Positions 18,091-26,333 of a DNA stretch of 64,000 nucleotides are shown here, one piece after another; within the stretch, counting starts at the first letter, position 1; each line of letters begins with the position of its first letter. The notes beneath the pieces are model-generated. The model had not been told where the DNA came from. It worked only from the letters and a program-made list of their open reading frames with translations, and made no database searches. Made by a program: the position numbers and the translations under genes. Source of the DNA: Pseudomonas sp. ML96 (GTDB taxonomy: Bacteria > Pseudomonadota > Gammaproteobacteria > Pseudomonadales > Pseudomonadaceae); NCBI RefSeq assembly GCF_000761545.1, contig NZ_JPMY01000029.1, positions 1-64,000 on the forward strand. Reading direction: 5' to 3'.

Positions 18091-18172
18091 TCTTATTGTC
18101 CTTTTTGGTCGTCTAGACACGCCCGCAATGCGGGCGAAATGCCGAGCAACCTTAGGGACGGAGCAAGCCAGT

Positions 18173-18216
18173 TGGCCAATCGTTACGACGGATGCGAGGT
18201 ATCGCGCTATGCGATG
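18173..18216 (-). promoter_or_regulatory. nod-box-like composite operator, copy 3
   Basis: On the minus strand: CATCGCATAGCGCGATA (18216 to 18200), then the downstream box CGTAACGATTGGCCA (18187 to 18173). It overlaps the last codons of the LysR gene and ends 83 bases before the hydrolase ATG. The CGATT core and spacing match the other copies. Confidence 0.5.
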
Positions 18217-19130
18217 GCTGACTCGGCTGTATCTACGGTTGTGATGAACTCCAGGATGCGCTCGCGCAGCCAGCGATGCATGGGGTCGCCGTCCATGCTG
18301 CGGTGCCAGAACATGTACTCATGCATGACAGGAATTTTCACGGGCGGCGGGAGAATTCTTAGCGGTAAGTACTTGGTGTAAATGCGTGCCAGGCGGCGGT
18401 GCATTGTGGCGATGCGATGGGTACCGATTACCAGCTGGGGAAGGGTGTTGAAGTCATGGGTGATGACTTCAAGACGCCGGTTGAAGCCGTACTGCGTCAT
18501 GAACCACTCCTCGATGCTTGGATGTCGGTTGCGGCCGAACCCCACCGAAACATGGCCCATTTCCATGTATTGCTCCAGCGAGAGCTGCTCGCCTACAAGC
18601 TCATTCTTATCCCAGACCACGCACACATGCTCTTCCTCGAAAAGCAGCTGCGAGGGATGCCCTTCAATGATGTATCTCTCTGGCGCGATCATCAGATCGA
18701 CTTCGCCGCGCACGACTAGATCTGCATCGCTTGGAGCGATCAGTTCGAAGGTAATGGATGGGGCCAATTCGTGGATCTTCTGGATGACCTGTGCAAGGAG
18801 CACGCTGATCAAGTAGTCCGACGTCATGATCTTGAAGTGGCGCTTACTGGATTGCGGCTCGAATACCACCTTGGTCGTTATCGAAGAGCGGATAGTCAGC
18901 AGCACCTCCCGGACAGGGATGGCGAGTTCTAGGGCATAAGGAGTTGGCTGCATTTTTCGGCCAACCTGCACCAACAGGTCGTCTTCGAAAAAATTCCTTA
19001 GCCGACCCAGTACGCCGCTAGTGGCAGATTGGGTCATATGCAGTCGTTCAGCCGCGCGGGTGATGTTCTGCTCTTCAAGCAATACATCCAGCGCGACCAG
19101 AAGATTCAGGTCGAGATGGTTGAAACGCAT
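18207..19130 (-). CDS. NodD/NahR-class LysR regulator 2
   Basis: 307 residues. The DNA-binding end (LDLNLLVALDVLLEEQNITRAAERLHMTQSATSGVLGRLRNFF) is NodD/NahR-like, and the ligand domain (about 90-300) ends with the PVMHEYMFWHRSMDGDPMHRWLRE pattern common in that branch, including NodD. It is divergent from the ring-cleavage genes and the 19131-19410 gap contains composite operator copy 4, the usual layout for a LysR activator and its target. It is the best candidate to control the island through the seven operators, responding to an aromatic inducer. Confidence 0.88.
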   Translation of the reverse strand: MRFNHLDLNLLVALDVLLEEQNITRAAERLHMTQSATSGVLGRLRNFFEDDLLVQVGRKMQPTPYALELAIPVREVLLTIRSSITTKVVFEPQSSKRHFKIMTSDYLISVLLAQVIQKIHELAPSITFELIAPSDADLVVRGEVDLMIAPERYIIEGHPSQLLFEEEHVCVVWDKNELVGEQLSLEQYMEMGHVSVGFGRNRHPSIEEWFMTQYGFNRRLEVITHDFNTLPQLVIGTHRIATMHRRLARIYTKYLPLRILPPPVKIPVMHEYMFWHRSMDGDPMHRWLRERILEFITTVDTAESAIA

Positions 19131-19249
19131 GGCACGGTCCGGCTTGTTGTATTTATTTTCGAGATACCTTGGCCTCCAACCATTGAGTCGTCAACCAATC
19201 TTCGTCGCAACATTTGTCCATAGCGCGGGGAACTGGAGCTTCAAACTGG

Positions 19250-19293
19250 TATCGCGTTTGGCGATAGGTCGCATCCTGACACGCGATTAGTCA
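19250..19293 (+). promoter_or_regulatory. nod-box-like composite operator, copy 4
   Basis: TATCGCGTTTGGCGATA (perfect TATCGC-N5-GCGATA), 12 bases, then ACACGCGATTAGTCA. It lies between the divergent LysR 2 and dioxygenase genes. Its downstream box is identical to that of copy 5. Confidence 0.7.
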
Positions 19294-19410
19294 CCTATAT
19301 CCCCATCCTTCATCTTCCGCTCCCAAGTCGGGGCGGCTCATTGCTGCCCGACCTCCACCACCGGCGCTCTGCCAAGGCGCCGGCAGAACAATTTCAATGG
19401 AGTGGTAGCC

Positions 19411-20352
19411 ATGAAAATCATTGGCCTTGACGCCTTGGTATTTGGCGTTGACGACATCCAGGCCTGCAGCGACTGCCTGCGCGACTACGGCCTGAAACCT
19501 TCCGAGCTGAGCGAGCGAGGAGGGCGGTTTGAAGCACTTGATGGTACCGCCATCATCATTCGTCGCAGCGACGATTCCTCGCTGCCTCCAGCTATGGGGC
19601 CTGCGCCGTCGCTGCGCGAAACCATTTACGGTGTTGGCTCCAGCCTCGACTTGGATGCGATTGCGGACGAACTCGGTCGCGATCGTGAAGTGCGGCGTGA
19701 TGCTGACGGCGTACTGCATGCCTTCGACGATCTGGGCTTTGCGATCGCTTTCCAGGTCACCTGCCGTCGCCCATTCGAGGCAGAGGCAGATCTGACCAAC
19801 GCCCCAGGATCCGCACCTCAGCGGCCGCTGAACAAGCCGGGAATCACTCTCGATATGCCGGCAGTACCTCGCACGCTTTCGCATGTGGTGTATTTCGTTC
19901 CGGACGCTGCTAAGGGTGAGGCGTTCTACCGTGACCGCCTGGGCTTTGTAACTACCGACACCTTTGTTGGAGTTGGTCCGTTTATGCGCACTAACGGCAT
20001 GGACGATCACCACTGCCTCTTCATGATCCAAACCCCTCCGCATATGAAGGGTTGCGAGCACTTCACCTTCCATATGGGCAGTGGCACTGAAGTGCTACTG
20101 GCTGGTCGCCGTTTCGAACAGAAAGGCTGGACCAGCTTCTGGGGCCCTGGCCGCCATCTCTTTGGCTCCAACTGGTTCTGGTACTTCAACAGTCCTCTGG
20201 GTTGCCACATCGAGTACGACGCCGACATGGACAAGCACGATGACGAGTGGGCGGCACGCGTGGCGCCTATGTCCGCGGACAACTCGCAGCTGTTCCTGTT
20301 CTCGTCGAAAGAGAAGTGGGCGCCGGGCGGCCCGCCGCCCAAGCAGGGCTAA
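19411..20352 (+). CDS. two-domain VOC extradiol-type dioxygenase
   Basis: 313 residues from the ATG at 19411, with GGAG 8 bases upstream; an upstream GTG at 19402 is in frame but closer to the site. Two vicinal-oxygen-chelate domains (about 1-130 and 145-285). The second has the metal-binding look of type I extradiol dioxygenases: His in LSHVVYFV, His in DHHCLFMI and Glu in CHIEYDADMD. It probably cleaves a catechol or hydroquinone-type ring made by the FAD monooxygenase at 20839. The next gene, a Rieske protein, starts 2 bases after its stop. Cytoplasmic. Confidence 0.8.
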   Translation: MKIIGLDALVFGVDDIQACSDCLRDYGLKPSELSERGGRFEALDGTAIIIRRSDDSSLPPAMGPAPSLRETIYGVGSSLDLDAIADELGRDREVRRDADGVLHAFDDLGFAIAFQVTCRRPFEAEADLTNAPGSAPQRPLNKPGITLDMPAVPRTLSHVVYFVPDAAKGEAFYRDRLGFVTTDTFVGVGPFMRTNGMDDHHCLFMIQTPPHMKGCEHFTFHMGSGTEVLLAGRRFEQKGWTSFWGPGRHLFGSNWFWYFNSPLGCHIEYDADMDKHDDEWAARVAPMSADNSQLFLFSSKEKWAPGGPPPKQG

Positions 20353-20354
20353 GC

Positions 20355-20696
20355 ATGCTGATTGCGCTCTGCAGGCTCGATGAGCTGGCAGAAGGGCAGT
20401 CGCGCGGATTTGACCCGCTGCAGCAGGGAAAAGACAGCCTGTTTGCTCTGCGCAGCGAGGGAGTGGTTCGCGTGTATCTGAACAGCTGTCCGCACCTGGA
20501 CGTGCCGTTGCAGTACCGCAAAGACCGCTTCATGTCTGCCGATGGGTCTCGAGTTGTTTGCTACGCGCATGGCGCGCAGTTTCTTCCTAGCAGCGGCCTA
20601 TGCGTTTACGGGCCTTGTTTGGGGGAGCGACTGCACGCTGTGGGCTGTGTTGAGCGAGACGGTTGGTTGATGGTCGACAACGCGGATTTGCTCTGA
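20355..20696 (+). CDS. Rieske-type [2Fe-2S] ferredoxin
   Basis: 113 residues from the ATG at 20355, 2 bases after the dioxygenase stop. The cluster ligands are CPHLD and CYAHGAQF, the C-x-H...C-x-x-H pattern of Rieske proteins. The length is that of a stand-alone ferredoxin, such as those that reactivate or feed electrons to oxygenases. Tight coupling with the extradiol enzyme suggests reduction of its iron (as XylT-type ferredoxins do) or supply to another oxygenase. Confidence 0.85.
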   Translation: MLIALCRLDELAEGQSRGFDPLQQGKDSLFALRSEGVVRVYLNSCPHLDVPLQYRKDRFMSADGSRVVCYAHGAQFLPSSGLCVYGPCLGERLHAVGCVERDGWLMVDNADLL

Positions 20697-20702
20697 GGCA
20701 GG

Positions 20703-20746
20703 TATCGCGTTTGGAGATACATCAAATCCGGACACGCGATTAGTCA
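20703..20746 (+). promoter_or_regulatory. nod-box-like composite operator, copy 5
   Basis: TATCGCGTTTGGAGATA, 12 bases, then ACACGCGATTAGTCA. Only one base of the palindrome differs from copy 4, and the downstream box is the same. It lies between the Rieske and FAD-monooxygenase genes, so the second gene block has its own promoter. Confidence 0.7.
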
Positions 20747-20816
20747 GATTCCTCAAATGCCCGGAAGCTGCTGACACGAGGTGCTAAGCACCCTGGCCAG
20801 CTCCGGCTCGAAGACA

Positions 20817-20827
20817 AGAACAACAAG
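20817..20827 (+). promoter_or_regulatory. A-rich Crc/Hfq-type motif before the FAD monooxygenase gene
   Basis: AAGAACAACAA, 11 bases before the ATG at 20839. It fits the AAnAAnAA pattern and sits where it could block ribosome binding. Confidence 0.55.
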
Positions 20828-20838
20828 TGAGAGTTGCC

Positions 20839-21963
20839 ATGAATGCAGAGAACAAGGTTCTGGTTGTAGGTGGTGGTATCGGTGGCCTGTGCAGTGCCAT
20901 CGCCCTGCGTCGCAAGGGTATTGCCGTTGACCTGGTTGAGCTGAAGTCGGAATGGACCGTCTACGGCGTTGGCATCATTCAACAAAGCAACGTAGTGCGC
21001 GAAATGTCGCGCCTGGGCCTGCTCGATGCATACCTCGATGCCGCCTACGCATTCGAGGACGTGGCCATCTACACGACCGAAGGCCAGCAGCTGGTCCGTA
21101 TTCCTGGTCAGCGTCTGGCTGGGCCTCAGTACCCGGCCAACGTTGGTATCTCACGTCGTGCCCTGCACAAGGTACTGAGTGAGACCGCTATTGAGCTGGG
21201 CGCTGGTGTGCGTCTTGGCCTTAGCGTTGAGTCCCTCGAACAAGACAGCAACGGTGTCGATGTCCTGTTCACTGATGGTACCCGCGGTCGATATGACCTA
21301 GTTGTCGGTGCTGACGGACTGTATTCGAAGATCCGCGGCATGCTTTTTGGTGACAAGTACCAGCCTCGATTCACCGGTCAATCGGTGTGGCGCTACAACT
21401 TCCCTCGTCTTCCGCACATCGACCACCTGGCTAACTATCAGGGGCCTGCGGGCAATGCTGGTCTCGTGCCGTTGTCCGACGACCTCATGTACATGTTCAC
21501 CACCTCCCACGAGCCAGAAAACCCTTGGATGGCAGCAGATCAACTTGCTGCGCAAATGCGTGTGCGTTTGCAGGGTATGGGCGGCCTCATCGCTGAACTA
21601 CGCGAGCAAATCGTCGACAACGAGCAGGTCGTCTACAAGCCGCTCGAGTCTGTGTTCGTCAGCGAGCCCTGGTATCGCGGCCGAGTAATGATCATTGGCG
21701 ACGCTGCACACGCGACAACCCCGCACCTGGGGCAGGGCGCTGGCATGGCCATCGAGGATGCACTGGTCCTCAGTGAAGAGCTGACCTCTGCAGGATCTCT
21801 CGAGGAGCAACTTCAACGATTCATGGCGCGCCGCTTCGATCGCTGCAAGTACATCGCTGAGAAATCTCTCCTTGCTGGAGAGAAGGAGATGGCACGCGAC
21901 CGCGAGTTCGACCGGATCGGCCTGATCAAAGAAATGCTGGAGCTCACAGCACAACCTATCTGA
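20839..21963 (+). CDS. FAD-dependent aromatic hydroxylase 1
   Basis: 374 residues from the ATG at 20839. Class A flavoprotein monooxygenase of the p-hydroxybenzoate/salicylate hydroxylase type: GxGxxG motif (VVGGGIGGLCSAIALRRKG), DG motif (DLVVGADGLYSKIRG) and GD motif (IIGDAAHATTPHLGQGAG). It uses NAD(P)H and O2 to put a hydroxyl on a phenolic ring, here presumably preparing the ring for the dioxygenase at 19411. It lacks the C-terminal extension of larger phenol hydroxylases. It follows operator copy 5 and a Crc-type motif. Confidence 0.85.
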   Translation: MNAENKVLVVGGGIGGLCSAIALRRKGIAVDLVELKSEWTVYGVGIIQQSNVVREMSRLGLLDAYLDAAYAFEDVAIYTTEGQQLVRIPGQRLAGPQYPANVGISRRALHKVLSETAIELGAGVRLGLSVESLEQDSNGVDVLFTDGTRGRYDLVVGADGLYSKIRGMLFGDKYQPRFTGQSVWRYNFPRLPHIDHLANYQGPAGNAGLVPLSDDLMYMFTTSHEPENPWMAADQLAAQMRVRLQGMGGLIAELREQIVDNEQVVYKPLESVFVSEPWYRGRVMIIGDAAHATTPHLGQGAGMAIEDALVLSEELTSAGSLEEQLQRFMARRFDRCKYIAEKSLLAGEKEMARDREFDRIGLIKEMLELTAQPI

Positions 21964-22074
21964 CCCGGAGAGCTGCGGGGTTCGCCGTCCCTGCAGCTTT
22001 TCGTGACCTGCCCGAGGCGCACTGTAAAACCGCTATGCCTTGCCGCGGTTAGCAGTGATGAAAACTCACTAATG

Positions 22075-22090
22075 ACAAGAACAACAAAAG
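22075..22090 (+). promoter_or_regulatory. A-rich Crc/Hfq-type motif before the DUF1302 gene
   Basis: ACAAGAACAACAAAAG, 12 bases before the ATG at 22103, one of the longest AAnAAnAA runs in the window. It overlaps the AAAAGAGG ribosome-binding site. Confidence 0.6.
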
Positions 22091-22102
22091 AGGTTTGCAT
22101 CG

Positions 22103-23800
22103 ATGGCTAATCGAGAGCCTGTTGCACCCCGGCGTTTTGCTGACCGCTCGCGTCATGCTTTCCGCCTGTCCTTGGCTGCTGCACTGGTGGTGTGCGCCAA
22201 TCAGTCCATGGCGTTTCAGATCGAGACCGGGAATTCCGACTTGAGTCTGCGCTGGGACAATACCCTCAAATACAGTTCCGCCTGGCGTGTAAAAGACCAG
22301 AGCAGCAAGCTCACTGAAGGGCAGGTCGCTCGCAACCAGGACGACGGTGATCGTGCCTTTGAAAAAGGCCTCATCTCCAATCGGTTGGACATCCTCTCTG
22401 AGCTGGACATGGGCTACCGTGATTTCGGTGCTCGTATTAGCGGCGCAGCTTGGTACGACACCGAGTACCAGAAAGATAACGACAACGACGATCCTACCCG
22501 CGCAAATCAGCGCTCGGTCGCCTACGACGAGTTCACCGACGACACTCGCGATCTTCATGGTGGCGATGGTGAGCTTCTCGATGCTTTCGTCTACTGGAAC
22601 GGCGAAATGGCGGAGCGTGCGCTCTCTGTTCGCCTGGGACGTCATGGTCTGATCTGGGGTGAAAGCCTGTTCTTCGGTGCTAACGGTATCGCCGGTGGTA
22701 TGGCACCGGTAGACGTGGTCAAGGCGATTTCCGTACCCAACACCCAGTTCAAGGAAATCACCCGCCCGGTCAGCCAGCTGTCCACCACCTACCAACTGAC
22801 GGATGCAGTGTCTCTGGGGGCTTTCTACCAGTTCGAATGGGAAGAAACTCGTCTGCCGGCCGCAGGAAGTTACTACTCGGTCAGTGACACCATTGGCGAA
22901 GGCAATGAGCGCCTGGTTGTCGGTGCTCCGTTCCCTGCATTCCTGGGTGGTAACCCGGACAGCCCGGCTGCGTTTTTCCACGGCAAAGACAAGGATGCTA
23001 AGAGTTCCGGTCAGGGCGGCCTGCAGCTGCGGATTACCGATGACACCGTGGAGTACGGCGTCTACGCCATTCAGTACCACGACAAGACGCCAAAGCTGTA
23101 TCTCAAACCTTCTGCTGGAGCCCCTGAGTTCAGTACCGGCAAGATTGGTGAGTACTACTGGGTCTATCCAGAAGACATCCAGGCGCTGGGTGCGAGCTTC
23201 ATCACCACTGTAGGTGAGTACAGCTTCGCTGGTGAGGCCTCCATGCGCTGGAACATGCCTCTGGTCTCCAATGCTCAGACCGTCACTCCGGGCATGGTTG
23301 CCGATAACGATGACGATGCGCTCTACGCCGTCGGCCGCACCGCACACCTCAACCTGAACATGATCGCGTCCTTTGGACCGAACTTCATTGCTCAGGAATC
23401 GGGGCTGGTCGGTGAGATCGCGTGGAACCGCCTGCTCAACGTGACCGACAACCGCAACGCTCTGGATCCGAATGCAACCGATGATGCGATCGGCCTGCGC
23501 CTGGTTTACACCCCGACTTACCGCCAGATCTATCCCGGTGTAGATCTCAGCGTCCCGGTAGGCATCAGCTACTTCCCCATGGGCAAGTCGGCAGTGATTG
23601 GCTCCTTCGGTCCTAACAAGGGTGGCGATTTCAACGTCGGTGTAAGCGCTACCTATCTCGACCGAGTCACTCTCGGCCTGACTTACACCCACTACTACGG
23701 CCCCGAGGATACCAACCTCGATGCGGCGAACCACTTCACCTACAAGCAATCGCTGAAGGACCGTGACTACGTCGCCTTCTCCGTCAAAACCACTTTCTGA
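22103..23800 (+). CDS. DUF1302 outer-membrane protein
   Basis: 565 residues with a signal sequence cut near residue 37 (..CANQSMA-FQIETG). The rest alternates aromatic beta strands (DLSLRWDNTLKYS, VSLGAFYQFEWEETRLP, FNVGVSATYLDRVTLGLTYTHYYG) and ends in a terminal Phe (KTTF), typical of an outer-membrane barrel. DUF1302 proteins usually pair with DUF1329, as here, in clusters for hydrophobic aromatic, steroid or alkane substrates. Likely role: entry of the substrate through the outer membrane. Confidence 0.85.
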   Translation: MANREPVAPRRFADRSRHAFRLSLAAALVVCANQSMAFQIETGNSDLSLRWDNTLKYSSAWRVKDQSSKLTEGQVARNQDDGDRAFEKGLISNRLDILSELDMGYRDFGARISGAAWYDTEYQKDNDNDDPTRANQRSVAYDEFTDDTRDLHGGDGELLDAFVYWNGEMAERALSVRLGRHGLIWGESLFFGANGIAGGMAPVDVVKAISVPNTQFKEITRPVSQLSTTYQLTDAVSLGAFYQFEWEETRLPAAGSYYSVSDTIGEGNERLVVGAPFPAFLGGNPDSPAAFFHGKDKDAKSSGQGGLQLRITDDTVEYGVYAIQYHDKTPKLYLKPSAGAPEFSTGKIGEYYWVYPEDIQALGASFITTVGEYSFAGEASMRWNMPLVSNAQTVTPGMVADNDDDALYAVGRTAHLNLNMIASFGPNFIAQESGLVGEIAWNRLLNVTDNRNALDPNATDDAIGLRLVYTPTYRQIYPGVDLSVPVGISYFPMGKSAVIGSFGPNKGGDFNVGVSATYLDRVTLGLTYTHYYGPEDTNLDAANHFTYKQSLKDRDYVAFSVKTTF

Positions 23801-23811
23801 GGAACGTGCAC

Positions 23812-25176
23812 ATGACCATTCCGTTCACGCTCAAAACTTTCTGTCTGGCTCTGGCGGGTGTTGCCGCTCTGAGCCTGCAGCCAGCAGTGGCTGCCAGTGT
23901 TGATGATCTCGGCAAGAGTTTGACTCCCTTCGGCGCAGAGAAAGCAGGCAACGCTGACGGTACCATCCCTGCTTGGGATGGCGGCCTCACCAAGGTAGAT
24001 CCGTCGTTCAAAGAGGGCGGCAAACGTAGTGACCCGTTTGCAGCTGAGAAACCTCTGTTCAGCATCACTGCTCAGAACATGGCTCAGTACGCTGACAAGC
24101 TCAGCGACGGGGTCAAGGAAATGCTCAAGCGTTATCCCGATACCTATCGACTGGATATCTATCCGACTCACCGTACTGCTGCCGCACCCCAGTGGGTGTA
24201 TGACAACACCGCTAAGAATGCCCAGACCGCCACGCTGGTAGAAAGCAGCGCTGGTCTCGTTCCGCAGGGAGCTTTCGGCGGCATTCCATTCCCGATTCCG
24301 AAGAATGGTTATGAGGCTATGTGGAACCACATCCTCAACTGGCGTGGCACCTCAGTGGCGATGGACTTCCGCCATTACCTGGTCACTGCAGATGGTGCGG
24401 CAGTCATGACCACTGACGGTAAAGCGATTCAGGAGATGCCGTACTACTACCAGGACGGCTCTGCGCAGACCTTTGAAGGCGACTACTGGCTGTTCCGCCT
24501 GCTGAACGTCGGGCCACCCCTGCGTGCCGGTGAGCAGATCATGGGGCGTACCAACGTCAATGGCGATAAGAGTCAGGCGCATGTCTATCTGGCTGGCCAG
24601 CGTCGTGTGCGCAAACTGCCGAATGCCTGCTGCGACACTCCGACTCCGGCTACTGCTGGCGTTATGTCCTTCGACGAACTGAGTGTCTATCAGGGCCGTT
24701 TGGATCGTTTCAACTGGAAGCTGGTTGGCAAGCAGGAGATGTACATCCCCTACAACGCCAACAAGGTGCAGACCGCGACCAATGCTGAGGACGTTCTGGG
24801 CAAGCACCACATGAATCCTGACTACGTGCGCTGGGAGCTGCACCGTGTTTGGGTCGTTGAGGCCGAGCTGGCTCCAGGCAAACGTCACCAACTGCCGAAA
24901 GGTCGTTACTACCTCGACGAGGATACCTGGCAGGCAATGCTGGGCGATCGCTGGGACGCTAAGGGACAACTCTCGAAGAGCCTCTGGTCTCTGCCAGCAG
25001 TGATGCCGGATATCCCGGCGGTGGCTCAGTTGTCCTCGGGCTTCTATGACCTGACATCCAACACCTGGTTCATCCAGAACCTCTATGCCGGCAAGGCTCA
25101 GCAGTACGCGATCGTTGATCGCTACAAGACCTCCGAGTTCTCTCCGGCGGCAATGGCGGGACGTGGCGTGCGCTGA
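23812..25176 (+). CDS. DUF1329 family periplasmic/outer-membrane protein
   Basis: 454 residues from the ATG at 23812 (GAGGAA upstream). Signal peptide about 1-29 (..LSLQPAVAA-SVDDLG). The family pattern is clear: an early LTPFGAEKAGNADGTIPAWDGG, a middle GRTNVNGDKSQAHVYLAGQRRVRKLP and a late LHRVWVVEAELAPGKRHQLPKGRYYLDEDTW. DUF1329 has a LolA/LolB-like fold. It comes directly after DUF1302 with an 11-base gap. It may ferry a lipophilic ligand between the barrel and the MMPL pump. Confidence 0.85.
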   Translation: MTIPFTLKTFCLALAGVAALSLQPAVAASVDDLGKSLTPFGAEKAGNADGTIPAWDGGLTKVDPSFKEGGKRSDPFAAEKPLFSITAQNMAQYADKLSDGVKEMLKRYPDTYRLDIYPTHRTAAAPQWVYDNTAKNAQTATLVESSAGLVPQGAFGGIPFPIPKNGYEAMWNHILNWRGTSVAMDFRHYLVTADGAAVMTTDGKAIQEMPYYYQDGSAQTFEGDYWLFRLLNVGPPLRAGEQIMGRTNVNGDKSQAHVYLAGQRRVRKLPNACCDTPTPATAGVMSFDELSVYQGRLDRFNWKLVGKQEMYIPYNANKVQTATNAEDVLGKHHMNPDYVRWELHRVWVVEAELAPGKRHQLPKGRYYLDEDTWQAMLGDRWDAKGQLSKSLWSLPAVMPDIPAVAQLSSGFYDLTSNTWFIQNLYAGKAQQYAIVDRYKTSEFSPAAMAGRGVR

Positions 25177-25231
25177 TGCGTGATTGGGAGGGCCTTGGGC
25201 CCTCCCTGTTTTATGCAGTACGAGGTGAAAG

Positions 25232-26329
25232 ATGATCAGATCGACATGGGCAGGTGGCCTTTTCCTGGCGCTTGCCATGCCCTTTTCTCTTACCGCTCAG
25301 GCTCAGCCGCTAGCGGTAGGTAATGTGCTTGAGAGTAAGGCGGTTCAAACGCCGCAAGCTGTTCGCTCCGTGTTCACCAGTATCGCGCGTGCGGGTGAGC
25401 GTTTGGTTGCTGTTGGTGAGCGGGGAGTGATTGTGTTCTCCGACGACAACGGCGAGCAGTGGCGTCAAGCCAGCGTCCCGGTGTCGGTAAGTCTGACCGC
25501 AGTGGATTTCGTTGACTCTCAGCATGGTTGGGCCGTCGGCCATTCGGGCGTGGTGCTTGCCAGCCGTGATAGTGGTGAAACCTGGGAGTTGCAGTTGAAT
25601 GGGCTCGATGCAGCCCAGTTGGAGCTTGCCGCTGCCCAACAGGCGCTTCTTGATGCGGTTGATGCTGATGTAGCCCAAGCACGCTTACAAACCGCAGAGC
25701 GTCTAGTCGACGATGGCGCGGACAAACCTTTCCTCAATCTTCATTTCACCGACGCCCAGCATGGAGTAGTCGTTGGTGCGTATGGAATGGCATTTCAGAC
25801 TCGCGATGGTGGAAAGAGCTGGCAGTCCATGATGGGGCAGATCGACAACGCGTGGAGCTTGCATATCTACGCGATCGCCCAGCACGGAGATGACTGGTAT
25901 CTGGCCGGCGAGCAGGGGTTCTTGGCCCATTCTTCGGATGCTGGGCAGCACTTCCAAAAGCTGGAAAGTCCCTACGAGGGAACCTTTTTCACCCTAGTTG
26001 CAGATCGAAATGGAGAGCTGCTTCTGGGCGGTTTGAAGGGCAATGCCTTTGTCCTGCGCCAACAAGGTGCCGTGATCGAGCCCGTCGCGGTGCCGATGCC
26101 TGTGTCTTTCAGCGATGGCACCTTCCTGGGTGACGGTCGTGTGCTACTGGCGAATCAAGCCGGAGCCATCTTCACGGTCGACGCTGAGAGCAACCGCTTA
26201 CAGCTACTTCTGCCACCTCAGGGCAAGCCCATAACGGCCCTGACTCAGGCTGCTGATGGCCGACTTGTCATCGCCGGCTTCACCGGTATCTCGCACATGC
26301 CTCTGCCCGCCGTGAAGGTTTCGGAGTGA
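25232..26329 (+). CDS. YCF48/BNR-repeat beta-propeller protein
   Basis: 365 residues, signal peptide at 1-25 (..SLTAQAQPLAVG). Repeats with the pattern WAVGHSGVVLASRDSGETWE, VVGAYGMAFQTRDGGKSWQ and LAGEQGFLAHSSDAGQHFQ give a YCF48-like propeller with a helical insert (about 125-160). Such proteins are commonly encoded between DUF1329 and MMPL genes in catabolic clusters and may be assembly factors. It is followed by MMPL after 4 bases. Confidence 0.78.
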   Translation: MIRSTWAGGLFLALAMPFSLTAQAQPLAVGNVLESKAVQTPQAVRSVFTSIARAGERLVAVGERGVIVFSDDNGEQWRQASVPVSVSLTAVDFVDSQHGWAVGHSGVVLASRDSGETWELQLNGLDAAQLELAAAQQALLDAVDADVAQARLQTAERLVDDGADKPFLNLHFTDAQHGVVVGAYGMAFQTRDGGKSWQSMMGQIDNAWSLHIYAIAQHGDDWYLAGEQGFLAHSSDAGQHFQKLESPYEGTFFTLVADRNGELLLGGLKGNAFVLRQQGAVIEPVAVPMPVSFSDGTFLGDGRVLLANQAGAIFTVDAESNRLQLLLPPQGKPITALTQAADGRLVIAGFTGISHMPLPAVKVSE

Positions 26330-26333
26330 TTTC

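Noticed and set aside
16933..21963. Nicotine or pyridine degradation pathway
   Set aside because: The hydrolase and FAD hydroxylases resemble enzymes of that pathway, but no nicotine or pyridine dehydrogenase, molybdenum hydroxylase or maleamate genes are present.
22049..23749. 566-codon minus-strand frame opposite the DUF1302 gene
   Set aside because: It is the antisense shadow of a gene with a clear signal peptide, barrel strands and leader; the frame has no recognisable domain.
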